A stretch of 64,000 nucleotides of DNA from Flavisolibacter nicotianae (GTDB lineage Bacteria; Bacteroidota; Bacteroidia; Chitinophagales; Chitinophagaceae): the NCBI RefSeq assembly GCF_003628535.1, contig NZ_RBCI01000002.1, positions 310,001-374,000 of the forward strand. Direction: 5' to 3'. Made by a program: the position numbers and the translations under genes. Positions 24,380 through 34,011 of the stretch are shown one piece after another. Each line of letters begins with the position of its first letter. Within the stretch, counting starts at the first letter, position 1. The notes under the pieces are model-generated. The model made no database searches and was not told where the DNA came from. It was given only the letters and a program-made list of their open reading frames with translations.

Positions 24380-27300
24380 CTATTCCTGATTTGTCAATGA
24401 CAAAAGATATTTCTGCAGCAAGCGGCCTGTTGCCGCCGGCTTGTAGGTTTCGTCGGAATAGTAACCGGTAGCCTTGTCTTCTTCTTCGTTCGCCGGTTGC
24501 TGAGGCCCTACCACTACCAGGTACTCTTTCTTTGCTTCGCCATCGAGGGCAAGGCGAACTTTAAAGAGCTGAAAAACGCGTTTTTTCCCTTCATACGGCG
24601 CAGTCCGTGCACCCAATGGTACAAGGGTAAAATCAGCGGGCTCATAGTCGTTGGTGAAAAGATGGTAGGCCTTGCTCTCAGCCAGTTTGGCTTCCGTAGC
24701 ATAGACAGCCGGAAAAAGTTTACCCTTCCCGGCTTTCTTCAGGGCCTCGTAAAAATAAAACCGCTGGTCTACATCGGCTGCAACCGTGGTGAGGACAACC
24801 AGTGGTACCGTTTCGCCGGCTTGCAGCAAAGCCATGATCGCCTGTTGTTTTGTGTACGGATCTTTTAGCAATAAAAATTTTGACAGCAACGCTTTCGAAG
24901 ACGGGGTGTTCAGGTGGCCCAGTAACGTGGTCCATGCCGCCAACTCCCACCGGTTTTTCTCGTTTTTCAAACTGTTCAGTGCCTGTGTTGCCGCTGTCAA
25001 GATTGAATCGGTATAGGGCAGCAGCGCATCACGGGAAAGCAGGTTGCTGTCGACCAGGTTGTTGGCCAGGTAGGGAAGGAAATTCGTCAACAGGCTGTCA
25101 GTGGACCGGCTCAGGAGTTGTGGGAACAAGGTTGCTGTTAATTGCAGCGAATCAGTCAGTGCACCTCGAAGCCGCCAGTAATACCCTTTTTGTGGCGGCA
25201 TTTGCAACAACAACTGTTTGATCGCGGCATACGACCTGGCAGTCTTAGTTTTTGCCAGCAGATAGAGCAGGTCCAGTTTCAACTCGTCTTTTTCTCTTCC
25301 CAGCTTTGGATAAGTGGTTTCGATAAACTGCACCGTCGTGCTATCGGCCATTGGCAGAATGCTGCCGATTAATTGGTCTACCGTGTTGTTGAGTCCCTCC
25401 AGCGTGTCGCGGTAGGAGACCAGCAAGGCCTGGTGCAGCAAGGGCAGGTCGGAAGCATTGAACGATACTAGTTTGAAAATGGCCTGTGCATTTGCTATCT
25501 GAGCCGAATCGGTGCTGGCAAGCGCCTGGAGCAATTGTCGGCTTCGGGAAGTATACATGGTTGGCGCTACTCCATCAGTCAAACGAAAGCTGTTAAAGAA
25601 CGCATCGTGATCCGGGTTGACGCTGTCTTCGGCCGAATAGCTGCCGAACAGCGTGTACAACGTGTCCCTGCTGATAAACATTCGCACCCGGCGCTGCAGG
25701 GAACCTTGCAGCGGCTGCACCACAAAGTCGATGCCTTTCAGGTTGCCAACCGAGATCCAGTTTTTTCGAAGCACGGTATCTCCATCTGACGAGTAATCGC
25801 CGATCTTGGAATTGAAATAGGACGTATCCGATTTGATCCAGTATAACGAATCAAACACGTCTGTCATCACCTGATAGGTCACTGCATTGGCAGGGTTGGT
25901 CGATGTGTAAACGCGAAGGCGGGGACGCAGGCTGTCGGTTTCCTGTGTTTGAAAGTCCGACGGCGAGGTGGCCGAAAAGCCCGCGGCGCCGTGCGTGGAA
26001 AATGTTGTTCCCCTATACGGCAAAAGTTCCATGGACTCCAGGTAGTGCTGGACATCGGTACTGTCGGCTCCCTTCGGTGCACCCGCAATAAGGGTGTACA
26101 CCCGGTTGCCGCGAATTACATGCAGGGTATGGTAGGTGCCATTGACTTTTTTTATGAAATAGTTCAGGTAAAGAGCGGGCCGGCCGTGATAGGTGCCAAT
26201 GGTTGAAGCGGTGATTTCTCCCACACCCTCCATTTCTTTTTTGACCTGTTCAAAATATACCGAGTCTTTCGGCAGATAATAGCCCGGCTTTAATTGCTTT
26301 ACCTGGGCCAGATAATAATAACCAGTTTCGGGGTCGACGGCCTGGTGTGAGAGAAAAACCCAGTTGGATTTCTGGGCCACGCCAGCGTCGAGGGCAGGCA
26401 GCGGCTCGGGCCGGCCGGGCATGCGCACCTTCAGGCCTTTTTCGGCAAGGGTGAAATCCTGCCAGTTGTTTTTGATGTTGGTTTGACCGGGAATGAACGA
26501 GTTGAAAAACCGTGCGGCATCGGTGGTAAACAGGCGGTCCTTTCGGGGCGAACCCACCAGCAGTAGAAACAGAACCTTGTCTTTTACATAGGTCTGTATA
26601 CGGAAAGAGGATTCTTCGTTGTTAAGGACCGTTTCTTTTCCCTGCAGGCCGGCTATAGAGACAGCCGTAAGACGGTATTGTGCTTTGCTATCACCCATGT
26701 TTTTTGCCATGTTTTTCACGATGTCGTCAAGCGGCATGCTGCTGGCCGCATAGCTGGTGCTGTGGCCCACCATGTAAAACGTGTTGTTGGGAAGATCGAA
26801 GCACATTTTCATGTTCACCAGATTGCCAAACATTTTAATGTCGGCGCCTTTAAAAGGCATCTGCACGGTATAAATCCCTGCATCGCCGGTAATGCTTTTC
26901 CAGGGTCTTTCCTTCAGGTGCTGGGCGTAATCGTTTCCGAAGGTAGTGCTGGAAGAAAAGACGGGATCCACCGAAAAGCCGCGACTGCGCAACAGTGCGA
27001 TCACCCCGGAGTCGCCGGGCAGGTGGGCGGCGCCGACAGCGAAAAAAGACGACCGAACCTGCGAAAGGCTGTCCATGCGATAGGCCATTTTTACATTGCG
27101 CCGGGTGAGCACCAAATCCCGTATGCGGGTACCGTAGTTGATCATGTGATCCAGTTTTTCCAGGTCCTGCGACGTGTACGTGCGGATCATTTCTTCAATG
27201 CCTTCGTTCATCTTCTTTTCCGGCGCCAGCACTTCTTCCGGCTTCAGGTCGCGGCCCACTTCATCCAGGACGTCCAGCTGGTCGCCGATGTCCTCAATGC

Positions 27301-27817
27301 CACCGGTCCATTTATCCTGCCGCAGGGCAAGGCCCAATAAAAAGCCGTCGACGATCGTGGGCATTTCACCTTTCTGCAGGTATTTCTGCATGCGGTAATC
27401 ACGGATTTTCTTGAGTTGTTTTTTCGACACCGTGTTGCCTTTGACACCAAACTTTTTCAGCAGGCTGTCGGCCGAGCCGGAAAGCTTCGAGCGGTCGATT
27501 GATACGGCTTGTTTGGAAAGAAAAAAGTCTTCTTCTGCTTCACGGGCCTTGTTGCTCATAAGCGAATCCATGAACGCACTAAAATCCACTTCCGTGGCAA
27601 AACCGGCGGTCGTCTCCAGGGCGTGGTAAACCGAATCGCCAAACTGGAACAGGCGTTTGTCCTGCAGGTGCATGGTGCCATAGAGATAGGAAGGGGTTGA
27701 TAGGCCGTTGCCGCTGATGCGCCAAAGAAGCGTGCTGGGTATCTTTTGTGAAAAGCCTGACAGGTAGAACAGGCAGGCACAACTGGCAAGAATGTGCCGG
27801 AGGTAAGCAGTAGTCAT
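24380..27817 (-). CDS. TraB/GumN-domain giant secreted protein
   Basis: A protein of about 1145 residues, far longer than the usual 280-350 of TraB/GumN proteins. A signal peptide (HILASCACLFYLSGFSQ) precedes a TraB/GumN domain (about 25-290) with both family GxxH motifs, YLYGTMHLQDKRLF and FFAVGAAHLPGDSGVIALL, and the intervening Glu-rich region; the family is proposed to be metalloprotease-like. Residues about 310-760 contain repeated beta modules of unknown type (IYTVQMPFKGADIKMF, VRMPGRPEPLPALD). Residues about 770-1080 look like an alpha-helical repeat (HEAT-like: LLQALASTDSAQIANAQAIFK, TKQQAIMALLQAGE). Periplasmic or surface location is inferred. ATG 27817 is used over the TTG at 27835. 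Confidence 0.8.
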   Translation of the reverse strand: MTTAYLRHILASCACLFYLSGFSQKIPSTLLWRISGNGLSTPSYLYGTMHLQDKRLFQFGDSVYHALETTAGFATEVDFSAFMDSLMSNKAREAEEDFFLSKQAVSIDRSKLSGSADSLLKKFGVKGNTVSKKQLKKIRDYRMQKYLQKGEMPTIVDGFLLGLALRQDKWTGGIEDIGDQLDVLDEVGRDLKPEEVLAPEKKMNEGIEEMIRTYTSQDLEKLDHMINYGTRIRDLVLTRRNVKMAYRMDSLSQVRSSFFAVGAAHLPGDSGVIALLRSRGFSVDPVFSSSTTFGNDYAQHLKERPWKSITGDAGIYTVQMPFKGADIKMFGNLVNMKMCFDLPNNTFYMVGHSTSYAASSMPLDDIVKNMAKNMGDSKAQYRLTAVSIAGLQGKETVLNNEESSFRIQTYVKDKVLFLLLVGSPRKDRLFTTDAARFFNSFIPGQTNIKNNWQDFTLAEKGLKVRMPGRPEPLPALDAGVAQKSNWVFLSHQAVDPETGYYYLAQVKQLKPGYYLPKDSVYFEQVKKEMEGVGEITASTIGTYHGRPALYLNYFIKKVNGTYHTLHVIRGNRVYTLIAGAPKGADSTDVQHYLESMELLPYRGTTFSTHGAAGFSATSPSDFQTQETDSLRPRLRVYTSTNPANAVTYQVMTDVFDSLYWIKSDTSYFNSKIGDYSSDGDTVLRKNWISVGNLKGIDFVVQPLQGSLQRRVRMFISRDTLYTLFGSYSAEDSVNPDHDAFFNSFRLTDGVAPTMYTSRSRQLLQALASTDSAQIANAQAIFKLVSFNASDLPLLHQALLVSYRDTLEGLNNTVDQLIGSILPMADSTTVQFIETTYPKLGREKDELKLDLLYLLAKTKTARSYAAIKQLLLQMPPQKGYYWRLRGALTDSLQLTATLFPQLLSRSTDSLLTNFLPYLANNLVDSNLLSRDALLPYTDSILTAATQALNSLKNEKNRWELAAWTTLLGHLNTPSSKALLSKFLLLKDPYTKQQAIMALLQAGETVPLVVLTTVAADVDQRFYFYEALKKAGKGKLFPAVYATEAKLAESKAYHLFTNDYEPADFTLVPLGARTAPYEGKKRVFQLFKVRLALDGEAKKEYLVVVGPQQPANEEEDKATGYYSDETYKPAATGRLLQKYLLSLTNQE

Positions 27818-27864
27818 GGTTTGAATTTGACGCAAGATAACCGGAAAGCCGGAACCGGCAAGTC

Positions 27865-29046
27865 TTAGAGAGCATTGGCTGCAGCCAGGATCACACGACA
27901 GGCGGCCGCCAGTTCTTCTCCGGAGATGGTCAGCGGCGGCGAAATGCGCAGGCAGTTCGGCGCAAACAGGAACCAGTCGGTGAGCACACCGTTTTCAATA
28001 CAGGTATCGATGATTTGTTTGCACTGGTCAAAACTTTCAAATTCCACGGCGGCCCACAAGCCAAAAATGTGCAGGGTTTTTATTTTCGGGTGAACCAGTT
28101 GTTCTTTCAGCAGCCTTTCTTTTTCGGCAACAGAGGACGTTAGGTTTTCCTGCAGCAAAGCCTCCATGGCGGCCTTGCCGGCGGCACAGCAAAGCGGGTG
28201 GCCACCGAAGGTGGTGATGTGCCCGAGCACCGGGTTGTCGGTAAAGCAGTCCATTCTTTTTTTGTCGGTGATGAAAGCACCCAGCGGAAGCCCGCCGCCC
28301 AGCGCTTTGCCAAGCAGCAGTACATCCGGTTCCACGTCAAACTGCTGGAAGCCCCACAACTTTCCTGTGCGGCCAAAGCCGGCCTGGATTTCGTCTAAAA
28401 TAAAGAGTGCCCCGGTGTCCCTGCATTTTTGTTGCAGCGCCTGCAACCATTCTTTTTGCGGGGGCAAAATGCCGGCTTCCGCCTGTACGGTTTCGGCGAT
28501 CACGCAGGCAGTGTTTTCGGTGATCCATCCAAGGTCGTCGAACGAATTGTAAACAAGATGCTGTACGTCGGGAAGCAGCGGCCGGTAGGCATTGCGCCAG
28601 TACTCGCTGCCAATGATGCTCAGCGCACCCTGCGTAGAGCCGTGATAGGAATTTTGAAAAGCGGCGATCCCGGTTCTACCGGTCACCCGTTTGGTCAGTT
28701 TCATGGCGCCTTCCACGGCCTCGGCGCCGGAATTGGTGAAATAAACAGAGTGGAGCGAATCGGGCAGGTTTTCCGCCAGCAGTCTAGCATACTGTACCTG
28801 CGGGCTTTGCACAAATTCGCCGTATACCATCACATGCAGGTATTCGTCGGCCTGCTGTTTGATGGCTTCAACGACTTTGGGATGGCGGTGACCGACGTTG
28901 GCCACACTGATGCCGCCGATCAAATCGATGTATGTCCTTCCTGCCGAATCGGTGAGACTGCAACCTTCCGCTTTTACAATTTCAATGGCCAGCGGTGCCG
29001 GGGAGGTTTGTGCCACATGCTGCAAAAAAAGCTGCCGTAAGTTCAT
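27865..29046 (-). CDS. class III PLP aminotransferase (acetylornithine/ornithine type)
   Basis: A 393-residue fold-type I aminotransferase. Visible motifs: GGISVANVGHRHPKVVEAI, TNSGAEAVEGAMKL (PLP phosphate), SYHGSTQGALS, Asp in FILDEIQAGFGRTG (pyridine N) and the Schiff-base Lys in LLLGKALGGGLPLGA. This is the acetylornithine/ornithine/4-aminobutyrate branch. No arginine-biosynthesis genes are nearby, so the exact substrate is open. A -7 box lies 5 nt before the ATG, suggesting a leaderless mRNA. Confidence 0.88.
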   Translation of the reverse strand: MNLRQLFLQHVAQTSPAPLAIEIVKAEGCSLTDSAGRTYIDLIGGISVANVGHRHPKVVEAIKQQADEYLHVMVYGEFVQSPQVQYARLLAENLPDSLHSVYFTNSGAEAVEGAMKLTKRVTGRTGIAAFQNSYHGSTQGALSIIGSEYWRNAYRPLLPDVQHLVYNSFDDLGWITENTACVIAETVQAEAGILPPQKEWLQALQQKCRDTGALFILDEIQAGFGRTGKLWGFQQFDVEPDVLLLGKALGGGLPLGAFITDKKRMDCFTDNPVLGHITTFGGHPLCCAAGKAAMEALLQENLTSSVAEKERLLKEQLVHPKIKTLHIFGLWAAVEFESFDQCKQIIDTCIENGVLTDWFLFAPNCLRISPPLTISGEELAAACRVILAAANAL

Positions 29047-29051
29047 CGCGG

Positions 29052-29059
29052 CAAAAATA
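29052..29059 (-). promoter_or_regulatory. -7 box giving leaderless aminotransferase mRNA
   Basis: TATTTTTG on the minus strand, 5 nt before the ATG at 29046. The start of transcription would fall at or next to the start codon. Confidence 0.55.
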
Positions 29060-29342
29060 ACCGCGGATTACGCGGATTTCGGATGGATTGAACGGATTGT
29101 TTTCTGTTCGGCTTTGCGTTGCACGGCCGTCCTGTATACATGAATTAGTTGTTGGACCACCTTGCAGAAGCGATCATCGCTTCAATCAAACGTTTGCAAT
29201 GGGTGGCTGTCAGCTTTTGCCGCTATGGTCCAACGGAAACTGTAGCCTCGATGCCCGGCAGGCAACCATTCCTTTCTCCTTCGCTTCGTGCAAAAAAAAA
29301 AGTCCCGCACCTGCGGGACTTTTTATACGAAGAAAAATCTTC
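29060..29342. other. gap with GGATT repeats, 9-bp inverted repeat and terminator
   Basis: GGATT recurs at 29065, 29074, 29085 and 29094. GTTGGACCA (29152-29160) and TGGTCCAAC (29225-29233) form a perfect 9-bp inverted repeat with a 64-nt loop. A bidirectional terminator follows at 29293-29326. No convincing gene is seen. Confidence 0.5.
29293..29326. terminator. bidirectional terminator after M13 peptidase gene
   Basis: AAAAAGTCCCGCA/TGCGGGACTTTTT with a 2-nt loop, A run on one side and T run on the other. The same stem recurs at 41960 and 56983. Confidence 0.9.
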
Positions 29343-31373
29343 TTACCAAATATGGATTCTCTTTTCCGGGGCAACATAAAGTTTCTCACCGGGTTTCACG
29401 TTGAATGCATCGTACCAGGCGTCCATGTTCACCACGGCACCGTTGGCACGGTACATACCGGGAGAATGCGGATCAGTCAGGATCAGTTGCGCTTGCGTTT
29501 CCGGTACTGCGTTGTTGCGCCAGATCTGCGCCCAGCTCAGGAAAAAGCGTTGGGCCGGCGTGAAGCCGTCAACAGCCTTCGCGTCTTTGTACTGCTTTGT
29601 TTTGGTAAAGGCTTCGTAGGCAATGTTCAATCCACCGATGTCGGCCAGGTTTTCACCCAGCGTCAGCCGGCCGTTCACGTGCAGGGTGTCCAGCACGGCG
29701 TAGGCATTGTATTGCTCCACCACCTGGTTTGCCTTTGCCTTAAACTTCGCTTCGTCCTCTTTGGTCCACCAGTTTTCGAGGTTGCCGCTGGCCGCATATT
29801 GAGCGCCCTGGTCGTCGAAGCCGTGAGTCATTTCATGACCGATGACGGCACCAATTCCACCATAGATGATGGCATCGTCGGCACCAAAATCAAAGAACGG
29901 AAATTGGAGAATGCCGGCAGGAAAGGCGATCTCGTTGTTCACCGGGTTGTAGTACGCATTGATCGTGGGAGGCGTCATGCCCCATTCGGTACGGTCCACA
30001 GGTTTGCCCAGGCGGTTTACTGTGTAATAGTTGTAGCTCCACACCGAAGCGCTACGCAGGTTGCTGACAAAATCGGTTGGCGTTACCGTGACACCCTGGT
30101 AGTCTTTCCATGTATCGGGATAGGCGATTTTCTTGGTGAAGGCATTCAGCTTTTGCAGGGCTTTTTGCTTGGTGGCATCGCTCATCCAGTCCAGGCGCTG
30201 GATGCGGCTGGCAAAGGTTTGCTGCAGGTTGTTCACCATTGCCACCATGCGGGTTTTGGCTTCACCCTTGAAATATTTCTGCACGTACAATTGTCCCAGC
30301 AGGTCGCCCAGCGTGTTGTCGAGCAGGGAGCTGATTCGCTGCCAGCGTGGTGTTTGTTCTTTCTGGCCGGTCAACACCTGTGTCAGGCGGAAGTTTTCGT
30401 TCACGAAAGCGCTGCTCAGGTAGGGGGCTGCGCTGCGCAACACGTTCCAGCGCAGGTAGGCTTTCCAGTCCTGCAACGGAAGGGCTGTCAGCAGGATGTC
30501 GGCAGTTTTCAGGAACGAAGGATTGGTGACCAGGAGGCTGTCGGCCGCTTTGATATTCATTTTCTGCAGCAGGGTACTCCAGTTCAATCCCGGTGTTTGC
30601 TGCGTCAGGTCTTTTACGGCAAACTTGTTATAGGTTTTGTACGGGTCACGCATTTCTACACGGCTCATCTGGGCCTTTGCCAGCGCGGTTTCGATACGCA
30701 AAATGGCATCGGCATCGTAAGTGGCCGTGGCGGAATTTTCTCCGACAAGCGAAAACATTTTTTCCACGTGGTCCCGGAACGCCTTGCGGATGGTTTGGCT
30801 GCGGGCATCATCCTTTATATAATAGTCGCGGTCGGGGAGGGAGGTGCCGCCCTGGCCCAGTTGAACGATGTATTGGTTCACGTTCTTGCGGTCCTGTCCC
30901 ACGAACATGCCAAACAGGGGAGAGGCAATGCCTTTGGTGCGAAGCGTGACAATTTCCGTCAGCACATCCTGCTTGTTGTTCAATGCGGCAAGACGGTCCA
31001 GGTCTTCTTTAATGGGCTGGTAACCTTTTGCCTCGATGGCTGCCGAGTCCATGCCACTGCGGTAAAAGTCGCCGATCATTTGCGAAAGGCGGTCCTTGCT
31101 ACCGCTTTTGGCCGCTCCTTCCAGTAAGGTATGAAGGCGTTGCGAGCTTTCTTCCCGCAGCACATCAAACGAACCCCAGCGGGTCTTGGACGCCGGGATG
31201 GTATTCTTTTTCAGCCAGCCGCCATTGGCATATTGGTAAAAATTGTCGCCCGGTTTTACCGACAGGTCCATGTTGGCCGGGTCAATGTACCTGGGCTTTT
31301 TGTCATTGGTGGTAAAGGCCACAGCGGAGGTGGCAACTGCACCAATGAAAAATGCCTGTAGCAGTGTTCTCAT
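29343..31373 (-). CDS. M13-family metallopeptidase (neprilysin/PepO-like)
   Basis: An exported zinc peptidase of about 676 residues with a signal-like N-terminus (MRTLLQAFFIGAVATSAVAFT). The N-terminal M13 domain (MDLSVKPGDNFYQYANGGWLKKNTIPASKTRWGSF) spans about 30-420. The catalytic domain has HExxH in GAVIGHEMTHGFDDQGAQY, the third ligand Glu in LTLGENLADIGGL, and the family NAYYNPVNNEIAFPAGIL and C-terminal PHSPGMYRANGAVVNMDAWYDAFNVKPGEKLYVAPEKRIHIW. It is complete. It probably degrades short peptides in the periplasm or outside. ATG 31373 is used. It is divergent from the PBP4 gene. Confidence 0.95.
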   Translation of the reverse strand: MRTLLQAFFIGAVATSAVAFTTNDKKPRYIDPANMDLSVKPGDNFYQYANGGWLKKNTIPASKTRWGSFDVLREESSQRLHTLLEGAAKSGSKDRLSQMIGDFYRSGMDSAAIEAKGYQPIKEDLDRLAALNNKQDVLTEIVTLRTKGIASPLFGMFVGQDRKNVNQYIVQLGQGGTSLPDRDYYIKDDARSQTIRKAFRDHVEKMFSLVGENSATATYDADAILRIETALAKAQMSRVEMRDPYKTYNKFAVKDLTQQTPGLNWSTLLQKMNIKAADSLLVTNPSFLKTADILLTALPLQDWKAYLRWNVLRSAAPYLSSAFVNENFRLTQVLTGQKEQTPRWQRISSLLDNTLGDLLGQLYVQKYFKGEAKTRMVAMVNNLQQTFASRIQRLDWMSDATKQKALQKLNAFTKKIAYPDTWKDYQGVTVTPTDFVSNLRSASVWSYNYYTVNRLGKPVDRTEWGMTPPTINAYYNPVNNEIAFPAGILQFPFFDFGADDAIIYGGIGAVIGHEMTHGFDDQGAQYAASGNLENWWTKEDEAKFKAKANQVVEQYNAYAVLDTLHVNGRLTLGENLADIGGLNIAYEAFTKTKQYKDAKAVDGFTPAQRFFLSWAQIWRNNAVPETQAQLILTDPHSPGMYRANGAVVNMDAWYDAFNVKPGEKLYVAPEKRIHIW

Positions 31374-31469
31374 GTGTTGTAAGATTTTTAGGGTCACGAA
31401 GTTACAAGAACGCTGGGGACTTGAGGTTAAGAAAGGTGAATAAAGTGCAAGGCCTTTGGGCGGATTGGA

Positions 31470-31477
31470 TACATTTG
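31470..31477 (+). promoter_or_regulatory. -7 box giving leaderless PBP4 mRNA
   Basis: TACATTTG, an exact TAnnTTTG match, 6 nt before the ATG at 31484. Confidence 0.55.
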
Positions 31478-31483
31478 TTTTTT

Positions 31484-32797
31484 ATGATTAAACGTCGCAG
31501 TGTTTTTCTTTTTTTGCTGGCATTTACTTTCCTTGCCTCCTGTAGCCTTTCCCATCAAATTCAACAATCAGCGCAGAAACGGATCCTGAACGATTCGGCT
31601 TTGCATACAGCCCATATTGGCATCAGCATTTACGAGCCGGCAACCGGCAAACGGTGGTACGATTACCAGGGCGATAAATATTTTGTGCCGGCCAGTAATA
31701 CCAAGCTGGCGACCTGTTATGCGGCGATGAAATATCTTGGCGACAGCCTGGTGGGAGCACGGTTCGAGAGTGGAAAGGATGGTGCAATGGAATTATTCCC
31801 CTCCGGCGATCCGACGTTTCTTCACCCGGACTTTCCGTTTCAGCCGGTTTACGAACGCCTGAAAAAAGCAACGGTGCTCCGGTGGAACCTCACCGGTTGG
31901 CAGGATGAGCGGTGGGGCAGTGGCTGGAGCTGGAACGACTATGCCGACGATTACATGGCGGAACGATCTCCCTTCCCGGTTTACGGCAACCTGACAAAGG
32001 CCTACCTAAAAGAGGGAAGCCTGCAGTTTCTGCCGGCGCAGAAACTGGTATGGCCCGAAGGCCAGGCCCCTGCATTTCCAAAATTCAGCCTGACAAGGGC
32101 CTTGAATGAAAATGTTTTTTACGGCACTCCTTCGACCGGTCTTTTTAAAACCACCTGGTTTCCCATGCGGATGGACCCCGCATTTGTATCCAAACTGTTA
32201 AAAGATACACTGCACCTGCAAAACGTTTTGACGTTTGAGGCGCCGCCGGGATATGCAGACCGGGGAAACAAAACGGTCATTCACTCCCAGTCCACCGACT
32301 CCCTGCTCAGGCCCATGATGCACCGCTCCGATAACTTTTTTGCAGAGCAGTCCTTGCTCATGGTCAGCAACGAGGTGCTGGGAATAATGAACGATGCCCG
32401 GATCATTGACACGCTCCTGAAGACCGACCTGGACGACCTGCCGCAGAAACCACGATGGGTGGACGGTTCCGGGCTGAGTCGCTACAATTTATTTACGCCG
32501 CAGGATTTTGTGGCGATCCTCGGGAAGATGAGGAGCAATTTCGGGATGAAACGGCTCCGGGAAATCCTGCCCACCGGCAACGAGGGAACCCTGGCAGGCT
32601 ATTACAAATCCGACAGCACTTTCTTCTACGCCAAGACCGGCACCCTGTCCGGCGTAGTGGCAATCAGCGGCTTTTTGACCACGATCAAGGGAAGGGAGCT
32701 CATCTTCTCAGTCCTGGTAAATAATCACCAGGCATCGGCAACCCAGGTGCGACGGGCGGTAGAAGGCTTTCTTCAAACCCTGCGAAAGCGGTACTGA
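31484..32797 (+). CDS. dacB: D-alanyl-D-alanine carboxypeptidase/endopeptidase (PBP4, S13)
   Basis: A lipoprotein of about 437 residues. The signal ends in a lipobox (FTFLASCSLS). The three penicillin-binding motifs are present: SxxK in FVPASNTKLAT, SxN in MHRSDNFFAEQ, KTG in FYAKTGTLSGVV. This is an S13 PBP4 enzyme trimming or cleaving peptidoglycan peptides in the periplasm. I start at ATG 31484 because it begins the signal peptide and a -7 box lies 6 nt upstream; the frame extends to 31352 into the divergent gene. mreBCD follows, so the gene sits in a cell-wall neighbourhood. Confidence 0.92.
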   Translation: MIKRRSVFLFLLAFTFLASCSLSHQIQQSAQKRILNDSALHTAHIGISIYEPATGKRWYDYQGDKYFVPASNTKLATCYAAMKYLGDSLVGARFESGKDGAMELFPSGDPTFLHPDFPFQPVYERLKKATVLRWNLTGWQDERWGSGWSWNDYADDYMAERSPFPVYGNLTKAYLKEGSLQFLPAQKLVWPEGQAPAFPKFSLTRALNENVFYGTPSTGLFKTTWFPMRMDPAFVSKLLKDTLHLQNVLTFEAPPGYADRGNKTVIHSQSTDSLLRPMMHRSDNFFAEQSLLMVSNEVLGIMNDARIIDTLLKTDLDDLPQKPRWVDGSGLSRYNLFTPQDFVAILGKMRSNFGMKRLREILPTGNEGTLAGYYKSDSTFFYAKTGTLSGVVAISGFLTTIKGRELIFSVLVNNHQASATQVRRAVEGFLQTLRKRY

Positions 32798-32846
32798 ACC
32801 TGCATTTGGGCAACCTGTGAAAACTCTTAACTCTTTGTTTTTCCTG

Positions 32847-32877
32847 TTTGTTTATCAAATCTTTTCCATCACCTTTG
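32847..32877 (+). promoter_or_regulatory. mreB promoter
   Basis: TTTG (32847-32850), a 19-nt spacer and CACCTTTG (32870-32877), one mismatch from TAnnTTTG. It is 35 nt upstream of the mreB ATG. Confidence 0.6.
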
Positions 32878-32912
32878 CACAACTTGTAAAAATTTAAATA
32901 CGAAAGAGCAGT

Positions 32913-33938
32913 ATGGGACTTTTTAACTGGTTTACACAGGAGATTGCCATTGACCTGGGTACTGCAAATACGCTCATTATACACAATGATGAGGTGGTGG
33001 TGAATGAACCGTCGATTGTGGCCCTTAACAGAAACAATCCAAAAGAAGTATTAGCCGTGGGCAAACGTGCCCTGATGATGCACGAGAAAACACACGAAAG
33101 CATACGCACAGTAAGACCCTTGAAAGATGGCGTGATCGCCGATTTCAATGCTGCCGAGCTGATGATCAGGGAGATGATCAAAATGATCTATCCCAAAAAG
33201 CCCCTGTTTCCCCCGAGCTGGCGCATGATGATCTGTATCCCGTCGAGCATTACCGAGGTGGAAAAACGGGCCGTACGCGACAGTGCCGAACAGGCCGGTG
33301 CCAAGGAAGTTTACCTGATTCACGAACCCATGGCCGCAGCGCTGGGGATTGGAATCGATGTGGAAGAACCGGTTGGTAATATGATCATCGACATTGGCGG
33401 CGGTACCACCGGGATTACGGTGATTGCCCTTGCCGGTATCGTTTGTGACCAGTCGATCCGCATTGCCGGCGACGAATTTACGGCTGATATCATGGAAGCC
33501 CTTCGCCGTTACCACAGTCTTTTGATTGGTGAACGCACGGCGGAGCAGATCAAAATCCAGATCGGTGCTGCCATGAAAGACCTCGACAACCCGCCGGATG
33601 ATATCCCGGTAAACGGTCGCGACCTGGTAACCGGTATTCCCAAGCAGATCATGGTCAGCTACCAGGAGATTGCCGAAGCCCTGGACAAGAGCATTTTTAA
33701 AATTGAAGAAGCCATTCTGAAAGCGCTGGAGCAAACCCCACCCGAGCTGGCCGCCGACATTTACCGTCGTGGCCTCTACCTTACCGGTGGCGGTGCCCTG
33801 TTAAAGGGTTTGGACAAGCGCCTGAGTGCCAAGATCAAGCTTCCCGTTCACGTAGCCGACGACCCGCTGAAAAGCGTCGTGCGGGGTACAGGGCTGGCGC
33901 TGAAGAATTACGACCGATATCCTTTTGTAATGAGATAA
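32913..33938 (+). CDS. mreB: rod-shape protein MreB
   Basis: A 341-residue bacterial actin. Nucleotide-binding motifs: phosphate 1 AIDLGTANTLI, connect MIIDIGGGTTGITVIALAG, adenosine LYLTGGGALLKGLD; EPMAAALGIG is also typical. It forms membrane-bound filaments guiding cell-wall elongation. It is followed by mreC after a 73-nt spacer that holds a strong repeat hairpin, and by mreD overlapping mreC. Confidence 0.97.
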   Translation: MGLFNWFTQEIAIDLGTANTLIIHNDEVVVNEPSIVALNRNNPKEVLAVGKRALMMHEKTHESIRTVRPLKDGVIADFNAAELMIREMIKMIYPKKPLFPPSWRMMICIPSSITEVEKRAVRDSAEQAGAKEVYLIHEPMAAALGIGIDVEEPVGNMIIDIGGGTTGITVIALAGIVCDQSIRIAGDEFTADIMEALRRYHSLLIGERTAEQIKIQIGAAMKDLDNPPDDIPVNGRDLVTGIPKQIMVSYQEIAEALDKSIFKIEEAILKALEQTPPELAADIYRRGLYLTGGGALLKGLDKRLSAKIKLPVHVADDPLKSVVRGTGLALKNYDRYPFVMR

Positions 33939-33946
33939 AAAACAGC

Positions 33947-33995
33947 CACAAGCTGGCGGCTGCAAGCTACAAGCCTTGTGGCTGACAGCTTGTGG
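33947..33995. repeat. heptamer-periodic hairpin between mreB and mreC
   Basis: ACAAGCT, GGCGGCT, GCAAGCT, ACAAGCC (33948-33975) are spaced exactly 7 nt, then TTGTGGC, TGACAGC, TTGTGGA. The left arm 33947-33967 and right arm 33975-33995 pair at 17 of 21 positions around a 7-nt loop. It starts 8 nt after the mreB stop. Confidence 0.8.
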
Positions 33996-34011
33996 ATTGC
34001 CGCTTCTCTCC

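Noticed and set aside
29088-31127. 679-residue open frame on the plus strand
   Set aside because: Antisense to the M13 peptidase, which has all catalytic motifs; His/Val/Phe-rich shadow.
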